A stretch of DNA of 64,000 bases from Diaporthe sp. PMI_573 (Eukaryota > Ascomycota > Sordariomycetes > Diaporthales > Diaporthaceae). Location of the stretch: the NCBI GenBank assembly GCA_021399435.1, contig JAJTUP010000055.1, positions 186,001 through 250,000 of the forward strand, written 5' to 3'. Each line of letters opens with the position of its first letter. The first letter of the stretch is position 1. A model generated the notes under the pieces. It ran no database searches, had not been told where the DNA came from, and saw nothing but the letters and a program-made list of their open reading frames with translations. Shown piece by piece: positions 1 through 8,800 of this stretch. Position numbers and translations under genes: made by a program.

Positions 1-542
1 AGCACCATGGCGGTCTTGTTGGACAGGACTTCCTTGACCCTGTCAACATTTGTGGTGTCGACGTGGTGAACGACGATGCCCATGTTTGAGGACAGGTAGG
101 TGAGCAGGCGGTTGGTACCGCCGTACAGGTCGTCTCCGGTGATGACCTCGTCGCCAGGCCTCAAAAGACGCGTGATGACATCGAGGGCACCCATCCCAGA
201 GCCGACGGCGAGTGCGCGGGTGGCATTCATGATCTTGGCCAGGTGGCGCTCGAGGTGGGTGCGGGTGGGGTTGCCGGAGCGAGTGTAGTCATACTCGCCA
301 TTGGGGTTGGCGCCGGACTGCTTGAAGGTGGCAGAGCGGTAGATGGGGAAGCTGGATGCGCCATACTGGTCCTTGTTGTCGGTGTAGACGAGTTCCGTGG
401 CGAGGGCGTAGCGGCGGCGGCCATTGGCGGGGCTCGAGGGAGCCGGCGAGGGAGGCAGGTTGTTCCCGTCAAGGTCGACCTTTTGGAAGACCTTCTTGGC
501 GACGCTGGCGCCTGCTGAGGATGACGAGGATGGGGCTGCCAT
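1..542 (-). CDS. STR3: Cystathionine beta-lyase, N-terminal part (runs off left edge)
   Basis: The gene enters from the right and leaves at the left edge, so only about the first 180 codons are present. I placed the start at the ATG read from 542 because the peptide then runs unbroken through family-typical stretches: YALATELVYTDNKDQYGASS, a YDYTRSGNPTRTHLERHL block and PGDEVITGDDLYGGTNRLL. These are hallmarks of the PLP-dependent Cys/Met-metabolism enzymes, and the wording is closest to fungal cystathionine beta-lyase. That enzyme cleaves cystathionine to homocysteine, pyruvate and ammonia in methionine synthesis. The PLP-binding lysine lies beyond the window. No intron is needed in the visible part. 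Cystathionine gamma-synthase or gamma-lyase are the alternatives, less likely from the local motifs. Confidence 0.88.
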   Translation of the reverse strand, partial: MAAPSSSSSAGASVAKKVFQKVDLDGNNLPPSPAPSSPANGRRRYALATELVYTDNKDQYGASSFPIYRSATFKQSGANPNGEYDYTRSGNPTRTHLERHLAKIMNATRALAVGSGMGALDVITRLLRPGDEVITGDDLYGGTNRLLTYLSSNMGIVVHHVDTTNVDRVKEVLSNKTAMV

Positions 543-564
543 ACTGGGTGAGGTGCCGGGGCCT

Positions 565-592
565 GGTGTTGGTGTTGGTGTTGGTGTTGGTG
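565..592 (+). repeat. GGTGTT hexamer microsatellite in 5' leader
   Basis: Four perfect GGTGTT units followed by a partial unit lie 23 bp upstream of the cystathionine beta-lyase ATG. On the mRNA strand this reads AACACC repeats, so it is a CA-rich, unstructured 5' leader. No coding role is indicated: it would read HQHQ only in a different frame. Confidence 0.9.
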
Positions 593-1335
593 GTGACTCA
601 ATGGCTGAAAGGGCACAGGCGAAGAGTCATGGGCACGCAGACTCGGTTGCGGGGGTGGTTCGATTACAGCACGAGCCGGCCTTGTTCCCTCCTTTGCAGC
701 GCGGCTGAGGCCGTGTTCAGTCGAGACGAGTCCGGGAAACAATCCAACACGGGGGTCTCACAGTATCGTCGGGTCGGTGTGAGGGGGGAGAGGCGAAGAA
801 AACGGCCAGAGGCGAATGCGCGAGAGAGCTGCTGCCCCCAAAGGTCTGAAATCCGGGGTATCTAACCCGCCCGGGCGGTATCTGGTAGGCTGTCGGGCGA
901 GGTACCGGTACATGGGGCTACGGGCCCTGCGGCACTGCGACGCAGCCGACGCAGCAGTCCCGAGGAGGCTCTTCTGGGAGCCGATACCGGGCGAAGCTCG
1001 GCCTCGTGCATGGGCGGCAGGGCGGTTGGGCACTTTGGAGCCCGGATGACGTGATCGAGCTAGCCCGGGGCCACCCCCGATGGCCATGTACCGTGACTTC
1101 CACACCAGCTGACCATGTACACGTCCCTATAATGGTGGACAGCCTCTTGTGGAATGCCCTCCTGCGGAACAATATGCCACACGCTTGTTCACCCCCGGAC
1201 CAATGCAAAAAAGATGTGTTTGCCGCACAATCTGTTGACTTGTTATATTTCCACGGTCTGTTTGTGCAGGGCACCATTCTCATACGCACTTCCCATTGCC
1301 TCTCGGAGGCTCTGAGGACAGTATCAACGCCCGGG

Positions 1336-1340
1336 AAAAA
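1336..1340 (-). terminator. Pol III terminator of tRNA-Ala
   Basis: A run of five A on the plus strand (TTTTT on the transcript strand) lies six bases after the tRNA discriminator base. This is a typical RNA polymerase III stop. Confidence 0.75.
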
Positions 1341-1346
1341 GGAAGA

Positions 1347-1441
1347 TGGACGACCACGGGATCGAACCGTGTACCTCGCGCAGTTCCATATGATGAAGAT
1401 GGGATGCTAAGCGCGCGCTCTACCATTTGAGCTAGACGCCC
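1347..1441 (-). tRNA. tRNA-Ala (AGC) with a 22-nt intron
   Basis: Read from 1441 downwards, the sequence folds into a full cloverleaf of 73 nt plus an intron. The acceptor stem is GGGCGTC/GTCGTCC with one T-T mismatch at 6-67. The D arm is GCTC/GAGC, with an A box TAGCTCAAATGG. The anticodon stem is CGCGC/GCGCG, and the loop TTAGCA-T carries anticodon AGC. The T arm is CACGG-TTCGATC-CCGTG, with B box GGTTCGATCCC, and the discriminator is A. A 22-nt intron sits at the canonical place one base 3' of the anticodon. It decodes GCU/GCC as alanine after A34-to-inosine editing. Confidence 0.93.
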
Positions 1442-2333
1442 TTGGTGTTGTTGTGCGACAAATGAGGCATCATGTGCGGATGCCGGTGGTGGAGAAGACG
1501 TGGGAGAATCTTGCCGGAGATTGATGGTGGATTGGCTTCCGGGGAAGAGTGGAACTCGATTGGACCGGGCTGGGCTGGTGGCCATTACATAATATGTGCA
1601 GGGGTGTCCTGGTACGTGCACATGCAGGCCCACTCAGGCGATTGTTGGGAGCTCAGGGGTCGGGACGCAGCACGGACGCAGCACGGACGCAAGGTCCCTG
1701 CAACCCGTTCTCTGTCCGCACCGACCTGCATGGAATGTCTTCTGTCGTGCGGTTGCTTGGGCCGGTGACAGTCTCCAACCACATCCTGATTGCTTATGTG
1801 CTGGCGTCATTGCATATCGCAGGCTCCCACTTCTGCTCTCTTTTGAAACTTCGTTGCCTGACTATCTGCGACTGCCGCTGCCACACACCACCGGCCGCAC
1901 AGTAAACTGTTGGTTGTGCGTCTAGACGTCTTGCATCTTCCTGCCTCTTCCTCCCTGCTCCCGCATTGCCACAGGATACCTAGTACTGTATAAAGGCAGG
2001 TTCCACACCCGAGGACAGAGACACCCGCTCCAACACCCACCGCACAGCTCCAGTCTCCAGCTCAACCTCAGATCCCCCCCCCCCTGAGTGCCGCAGATAC
2101 GCGCCCTGCTAACTGTAACGCAATGTAATGCAGCTTGTTTTACATCCGAACATCTCACTCGCCTGATTAGAAGCTGCCGACCCGTCCGTCCCTCCATGCA
2201 CGAGTATATCTAGGTCCCGCAAGTACTCGCGACCGCCTCTCCCCAGCCAAAAGATACCCACCCTGGCACCTCGTCCGCCTACCTACCTAGTATTAAGGCC
2301 ACGGGTTGCCACTGCCCGGAGTCTCCAACACCA
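1442..2333. other. Intergenic region and promoter of CAP
   Basis: No gene is supported here. It contains an 11-bp tandem repeat of GGACGCAGCAC near 1662-1690, a TATAAA box at 1989-1994 about 340 bp upstream of the CAP start, an 11-C run at 2074-2084, and a pyrimidine-rich leader close to the ATG, as is usual for highly expressed fungal genes. Confidence 0.6.
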
Positions 2334-4096
2334 ATGGCTCAGGTTAACAACATGCACAACCTCACCACCTTGATCAAGCGGTACGCTCCTCCAATTCCAA
2401 TTTCGTAACACCCAACAACCTCGCCCTCTCACCCACCCACGAAACCTCACCCACACAAACACAACACACCACCGCCATGGCCCCCGTCGTCGTCTCCTCC
2501 GACACAAACCAACGGGTCACTAACCTGCTGCACAGACTCGAGGCCGCCACCTCACGCCTCGAGGACATTGCCTCCTCCACCATCGAGATCCCCCAGGCTG
2601 TGCCCGCCCTCAAGGAAACACTCGCGTCTCCCGATGGCTCCACCAAGGCCATCTCCGATGCGCCGTCCCGCGGCCCCTCCGCGCCCGCGCCTGTCGCAGC
2701 TGCAGCCGCCGACGAGCCCCTGCCCGACTCCGTCGAGGACTTCGATGCCTTCCTCAAGTCGTCCGTCCAGAATTTCTCCAAGCTCAGCGAGGCGATCGGG
2801 GGGCTCATCGCCGAGCAAGCTGCCAAGGTCGTCCATGGTTTCCAGGAGGAGCGCAAGTTCCTGCTAATCACGACCAAGGCCAAGAAGCCCAATATGAGCA
2901 ACGGTGATGACATGGAAGCGTACCAGAAGCTGCTTAAGCCTATCAACGAGTCTCTGATGGCTGTTATGAATATCAAGGAATCCAACAGAGGGTCCCCCGT
3001 CCACAACGAGCTCAGCGCCGTGGCTGAGGGCATCATGGTGCTGGCTTGGGTCACGGACGAGGGCAAGCCGTACAAGCACGTTGATAACACGTTGGGCTCC
3101 GCACAATACTATGGCAACCGAGTGATTAAGGACAACAAGGACAAGAACCCACAGCAGGTCGAGTGGATACAATCATTCCACCAGATCTTCAAGGACCTTA
3201 GCGAATATATCAAGCAGTACTTCCCCACCGGCATCCCGTGGAACGCGCAGGGCGAGCCGATCCAGGAGGTCGTCAAGGCTGCGTCCAACTCTGCCGCCCC
3301 AGCCTCTGCGCCAGCACCTCCTCCACCAGCTGCCGGTGGTCCTCCACCGCCCCCGCCACCGGGGCCCCCTCCAGTCCTCCAGATCAAAGAACAGAAGGAA
3401 GCTCCCAAGTCAGCAGCAGGTGGCCTCGACGCGGTATTCTCGGAGCTCAACAAGGGCGAGTCCGTCACCGCGGGCCTGCGCAAGGTCGACCGGTCCGAGA
3501 TGACGCACAAGAACCCCTCGCTGCGCGCAAGCAGCACCGTCTCCGATGCATCGAGGGGCAAAAGCCCTGCGCCCGGGAAGAAGCCAAAGCCAGAAAGCAT
3601 GAGGGCCAAGAAGCCACCCGTCAAGACGTTTGAGGGGAACAAGTGGACCATCGAGAACTTCGACAAGGAAGCGAGCCCCATCGAGATCGAGGCCTCGCTG
3701 TCGCACTCGATCCTGATCAGCAGGTGCAACAACTCGACCATCATAATCAAGGGCAAGGCCAACGCGGTGGCCATCGACAACACGAACAGGCTGAACCTGA
3801 TCGTGGACACGCTTGTCTCCTCCGTCGACGTGGTCAAGTCCCAAAACTTCGCGTTGCAAGTAATGGGCACAATCCCCACCGTCATGATGGACTCGGTCGA
3901 CGGTGCCCAGGTCTACTTCAGCAAGGAGAGCACGTCCGCCAAGATTATCCACTCCAAGTCTGCGGGCATCAACCTCAACGTCATCTCCGGTCCGGACGAT
4001 GATTACATCGAAGTCCCTGTGCCGGGACAGATTAGCTCCTACTACGACGCGGAGAAGAGGACCCTGGTGGATGAGATTGTGTCCCATGCTGGTTAA
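2334..4096 (+). CDS. SRV2: Adenylyl cyclase-associated protein (CAP/Srv2)
   Basis: Exons 2334-2380 and 2536-4096, giving 535 aa. Exon 1 encodes MAQVNNMHNLTTLIK plus a split Arg codon. The 155-bp intron has GTACGC and CACAG ends and a perfect CACTAAC branch site, and it joins to RLEAATSRLEDIA. That is the RLE repeat with which CAP proteins bind adenylyl cyclase. Then follow the helical N-terminal domain (about 60-220), a polyproline block (about 265-295) that in the family binds profilin and SH3 partners, and the C-terminal beta-helical CARP domain (about 370-520) that recharges actin monomers with ATP. CAP couples cAMP signalling to actin turnover. An in-frame ATG inside the intron (2477) could give a different N-terminus; see findings. 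Confidence 0.95.
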
Positions 4097-4925
4097 ACAT
4101 GTGGGTCATGGTATCTGGGTTATCTGGTATCTGTCGACCGGCTAGCGAAGTGGCAGCGAGCCGGAGGCGGGGAAGGGGCCTTTGCCTGTGCTGGGACACC
4201 AGCCCAGTCCATCACTTGCTGATTCCTCGCGCAGCAAAGGCTCAGTGTATTTGAGCACCGTCTGCTCCGAGTATGGTTTGGTGTGTTCAAAGGAGCGTTC
4301 GGAGCCGAGGTCCAAGCATTGTGTGGAGACTATAGGAATACTTCAAAACACATCGCAGTTGCTGCGCAATATCTGTCCAAAAGTGTGTTGTGAGTGTAGT
4401 CGTTGGTGTGCTTTCGTATTAGTCGCATCTCCAATGTCTAGGATGAAACAACTACTGTGGTCTCAAGCCTCCTTCCTATCTTCGGCCCATATGGAGATCA
4501 AACTTAAAAGTGAAATTGTGCTCGACTCCCCGTCAGTTATATATCATCGCCTCTGTTCCATGGCTATTCAGGCACGTTCTGTCAAAGTAAAATCATCGAT
4601 CTCGTCAGAAAGTCTAACATTGCCTGCGCGCACATATGCGCGCTTCAAAGTCTCTAGTGTACAAGCCAACCTCTCCGCTCAAGCCGAGCTGTGACAGAGA
4701 CCACTGGGATGCTACAGCCGGCGGATTTGTGGGAGGGTGCCTATGCTGTCTATATAGCGGTAGCTTGGAAACACATTGGAAATATGATGACCTTTGAGCC
4801 CAAGTCCGGAAATCACTTCTATGTTCGATCGGCCGCCCCCCCCCCCCGTAGCGGAACTGCCGCCTCTGTCCTGGTCCTCACCTTCTGTCGCTTTAGTTAT
4901 ACATGGGTCCAGCCAGGCAGGCCCC
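4097..4925. other. Convergent 3' region between CAP and carnitine acetyltransferase
   Basis: Probably the 3' UTRs of two converging genes. The only sizeable plus-strand ORF (4182-4694) shows no domain and no codon pattern like the neighbours. A 9-C run lies near 4839-4848. Nothing else is recognised. Confidence 0.55.
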
Positions 4926-7144
4926 TCATAGCTTGGCCTTGGGCGCCTCGAGGGTCGGCGTCAGCAGGTCGCGCATGTCGCCGGCCGCCTCGTTGAGGTA
5001 GAAGCTCATCCTTTGGCTGCCGATGCCCTTGGAGACAATGTTGAAGTTGATGCTGTTGGTCAAGTGGTCAGCCACCATTTCCATTCTTGTCTGCTTCATT
5101 CTTCTTTCTTCCCATAGCGGGGTACATACCTATTCTCGTTGATCATGTAGGCGATGCCGAATCCAGCATCGATGACCTGGCTCCATCCATAGCCGTTGAA
5201 GAACTCGGACGACAGCTGCGACGTCGACAGGTACCAAGAGCTGCTGTACGCGTAGGCAGGGTCCTTGTAGATTTCAGGAAGCTCCTCGCCGGGGGCAAGC
5301 AGCTTCTTGAGCCCGAAGAGATGCCGGTCCACGCCCTTGCCGTCGCTGGCAGCGCTGATGTACTCGATGTGGGCGGCGACCGCCTCCCGGAACAGGCCGA
5401 CCTTGGTCTTGTCGTCGACTGCGTGGTCCGCCATGGCGTTGCACCACGCGACGCTGGCGTCCGACACGGAACGGCATGTCTCGGTCCGGCCCTGCTGGAA
5501 CCGCCGCGTCGCCGCGCTTTCGTACGTCGGCCGGTTCTTGCCGTACATCTTGTGGTAAGCCAGCTGGATGATCATCTGCACGTAGGCGTCGGGCGAGCAC
5601 TTGAACTTCTTGATCAGGCCCTTGCCGTAGCCCTGGTAGGATTGGACGGCCAGCTCATGCTGCCCGATCACCGAGTTGAAGTCTGTGATCGCGCGGTCAA
5701 TCTCCTTCTGGACGTCGTTGTTGATCTTAAACCTGACCAGGGACGGCTCGGGCACGTTCGAGCGGACGTCGGTCGCGTTAAGGTCGATCTTGTTGTTAAA
5801 GATGACGTCGTTCACGTAGTCGTTCAGACGGTGCGTTGGTGTGCCGTCCATCATGCTGTGCTCGCCCATGAAGCCCGATGTGCCGTTATCGTTGATGATG
5901 AATTGCAGAGGCTTGTCAAACCAGCGGTTTTGTCCGTCGCCGTGCCAGTAGCTGTGCGCGCGCTCCTCAAGCGTCACAGGGGCGGCATCATCGAGACACA
6001 CCACGAACGAGGCGGACTCGATCGTCTCGAGGGCGGCCTTGTTGCTAGGATCGGCGCTCAAGAGCGCTTCTCTCGCGTCGGTAGCCACGTCACGGTTCTC
6101 GGAGGTGAGGGCGCCGATGGCCGGGCCGCGCGAAACAGCCAGCTCGTAGACCCGTCGGAACTGCGCCTCCAGCTCAGTCGCGCTGAGCTGCTTCCCGTCG
6201 ACCTCATGGACGATCTTGTAGATGTTGTTCTTGCGAATGGCCACCAGGTGCTTGTGCGCCTTGGGATCAAACTTGACAGGGTAGTCAGCTGGCTTGGCGG
6301 GCACCCTGCTGGCGTTGAACATCCACTGGTAGCTGTCCATGCAGATGGGCAACTTCTTCATGTACTCGGGCTCCAGGGTGCCCTCGTCGACCGCCTTCTT
6401 GAAGCCCAAGACCGCAGTGCTGATGGCGGCAGCGCGCTTCACAGGGTCACGGCGCTTGCGATCATCGCGGTGGGAGTAGAAGTAGCTGACGTAGGGGACG
6501 ACTGGGTCGCGGTACGAAAGATAGGCTGCGTCGTTCCACCAATCGTAGATCCAGTTCTTGTGCTTGGGATGCTCCCGGCGGGCGAGCAGCTTCGCCTGCA
6601 GCTTTGAGCCAACGCCATCGGGCTTGACGAAGTCCGCCACCGCCTTCTTGCTCTGCTCGAACTCGCCTGGGCTGAGCAGTGGGTGGAGAGACTTCAGGTA
6701 GCGGGCGGCCGTCTCTTCAAGGGTGGGAACGGGCAGACGGGGCAGTGAGTCCTGGAAACGGAGCATGGGGCCCTTTGACTTGTCCTCGGCGTAACCTGTG
6801 GGCGCTCCTCGTATCAGTGGCCTGCCGGCTTCTGGGGAGGTTTCCTCTCCGCAGGGGAGATGGATGGTGACACGGCGGGCGCAACCCGGAACTGACCTTG
6901 AGGCAAGGAGCTGTTGGCTCGTCGACTGGCCGGCGCCATGGCTGCTGCGATCTGTCGGAGGGAGAAGAGCAGGTGAGCGGAGGGAGCGTGGTCAGGTCGG
7001 GGAGACGCAAACTGAGAGGACGGGCGTGGGGCGACAAACCAGTGGAGCCGTCCGACTCGAGGCGAAGGAGATTGTGCTGCTGCTACCACGTAGGGCTCGC
7101 AAAGGTTGGGACCGAAGTTCAGTCCTTGCAAAGGCAGCCAACAT
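4926..7144 (-). CDS. CAT2: Carnitine O-acetyltransferase, mitochondrial and peroxisomal
   Basis: Exons (minus) 7144-7040, 6951-6897, 6795-5130 and 5052-4926, giving 650 aa. The enzyme moves acetyl groups between CoA and carnitine so that acetyl units can leave or enter organelles. Exon 1 encodes a basic, Ser-rich presequence (MLAAFARTELRSQPLRALRG). Exon 2 carries a second in-frame ATG (6939) in GCAGCCATGG context. Exon 3 holds nearly all of the choline/carnitine acyltransferase domain, including the catalytic-His motif GEHSMMDGTP. The last 77-bp intron has a GCTGACC branch site and restores MINENSINFNIVSKG. The protein ends in AKL, a PTS1 peroxisomal signal. All four exons join in frame. This fits the fungal AcuJ/Cat2 type, where one gene serves both organelles. 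The splice sites are inferred. Confidence 0.93.
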
Positions 7145-7372
7145 CACCAATGGCTTGTGAAAGAGACACGGGCACGCGGGCTCTACGAGGATGCAGACGG
7201 TGCGGGACAGGAGAGCAGGTGACACTCCCCAGCGACAAGAAGGAATCCAAGGGACTGGTTGGCCAGCGCGTGGTGTGGTCGGCGACTGGCGTGGGTATGT
7301 TTTCGGCAGTAAGGGTAGCACTCTCTGGAGTAGCCGGCGATGGTGTGGATGTGGGTATATGCAACGCCGAAG

Positions 7373-7378
7373 CCGAGG
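7373..7378 (-). promoter_or_regulatory. CCTCGG/CCGAGG core upstream of carnitine acetyltransferase
   Basis: The FarA/FarB recognition core of Aspergillus lies 229 bp upstream of the mitochondrial ATG. A second copy is at 7858-7863. A hexamer like this occurs by chance about every 2 kb, so this is only a candidate site. Confidence 0.35.
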
Positions 7379-7737
7379 TACAAGGTAAGAGCCGGACTAT
7401 AGATAGACGCGTAGATCGATCTAGGCAGCGCAACGCAACGCAGTGCAGTACGGTACGGTACAGTACGGTGGGTGCTACCAGGGATGTTGATGTTGACCTC
7501 ACGTCACCTCACAAAAGTTTCTGGTTGTTGGATCCTGAGGTGGACGGTCTAACATGTGGGAGACGGAGCGCAGAGGCATGTGGTTATAAAGGCTACATTC
7601 CCCTCCCCACCCTCTTGGCCCGTTCCCAAGCAGCCAGCATGTCTCCCTAGGTATTCTGTTCGCACCTTCCCACCCGCCGCCCGGCCCAGGCAGACCACTA
7701 CCACCTTGTACTCAGACCACTACCACTGTACTCAGCA

Positions 7738-7749
7738 CTACCTAGGTAG
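7738..7749. repeat. CTACCTAGGTAG perfect palindrome
   Basis: A perfect 12-bp palindrome that contains TACCTAGGTA, a motif recurring in other intergenic regions of this window (47543-47583, with near-copies at 30396 and 56355). Confidence 0.7.
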
Positions 7750-8800
7750 CAATTGAATTTGCCGTAAGGGCCTGTGCAGATTTCCCCAGACGCAACGACT
7801 GACTTGCGCCCCCCCCCCCCGCCAAACCGTCCGTCCGCTCCGCCCAGCTCCGTCGAGCCGAGGTTGGCAGGGATAAAAACTGGAGACCCCGTCTCATCCC
7901 CCGCGACGGATGTCCACGTAACGGTCCGATGGCTCACTAGGTGCTAGGCACTTATTTCGTTGAAGCAGCAATGCTGAGGAATTAACTGATGCAGCAGAAG
8001 CACTTATGACCGCCTCCGTTGAGCAGGGCAGTCCAGTCCATGCGACAATTCCGTATGAGCAGCATGCCGACAGCTGGCCCGGCCTTCCCTGACACAACGT
8101 CATTCTTCACATGCCAGAGCGACATGTTTTCTACCTGAATCAGCCTCTCTACTGTGTACATCTTCTCAACATTGGTCCTTTTTATGCAGCCTAACACCAA
8201 GTCATTCGATTTCTGCCAGGTTTTTTTTTTGGGGGGGGGGGAGCCAAAGCACAGCTACCAGGAAGCTAGTTTGGTCTAACACTCGTTGCAAGAACTTCCG
8301 GGACGTTCAGTGCGCACACGCTAGCTCTCGTCAGCCAAGAGAGAGGACCCCCAGATACTGGTGGTACTTGGCCAGTTACCCACCAGTTACCACCCTCCGC
8401 GTCTCCGAGACGGTCGAATGGGGGGCCCAGCTTCGATGCAACTGACCTCAAATCACAATGCGTATGCAGGCCAAGTCTTCAAACCGTCCATTGCATTAGA
8501 GTCTCTATTCTTGAGGCTAACACTTCGACCTCTCTGTTCCTCGTCCTGGACAACATAGGCAGTTTTTGTTACAATAACCATTCCCATCTGAAAGCAAGAA
8601 AAAACGTTGGAATGCGATTCCTCGCATCACCGACCCACTTGACGCCTCTCCGATACGTCCATGAAACCCAGTTAGAATCTTGGGGGGTTAACTAGAGTAA
8701 AAATAACAGTCGCGCAGTGTAGGCGAGCACACTCGCCTCAGACCCAAGGTGAAAGCCGTTGTTGACCCTGGCTGAACCAACCGTAGCTGACCGCGGCGTT

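Larger units (their letters stand above)
543..1346. other. Upstream region of cystathionine beta-lyase
   Basis: Non-coding stretch between the lyase start and the tRNA. It holds the CA-rich leader repeat and the T-run that ends the tRNA transcript. The overlapping short ORFs on both strands have no recognisable motifs and no splice partners. I see no other gene here. Confidence 0.6.
7145..8800. other. Long intergenic region, carnitine acetyltransferase promoter
   Basis: About 1.65 kb without a supported gene. It contains a 12-bp palindrome TAGATCGATCTA (7412-7423), a short GTACGGTAC repeat cluster (about 7447-7470), the palindrome CTACCTAGGTAG (7738-7749), a run of 12 C near 7809, and T10 followed by G11 (8221-8241). 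The right part is probably the 3' UTR of the Swi3-like gene. Confidence 0.55.

Noticed and set aside
2477..4096. CAP as a single 539-codon exon
   Set aside because: The upstream exon plus intron with CACTAAC branch site restores the conserved N-terminus; the single-exon reading is kept only as a possible alternative form.
4182..4694. 170-codon ORF after CAP
   Set aside because: No domain, codon use unlike neighbours, located where two 3' UTRs should meet.
5087..6607. 506-codon plus-strand ORF opposite carnitine acetyltransferase
   Set aside because: It is the antisense shadow of a GC-rich, strongly codon-biased exon; composition is Val/Asp/Arg/Leu-rich without domains, while the minus strand encodes a complete conserved enzyme.
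7145..8800. Possible dispersed 5S rRNA or further tRNA in the long gaps
   Set aside because: I looked for GGTTCGANNCC B boxes and the conserved 5S internal control region on both strands and found only the tRNA-Ala at 1347-1441.
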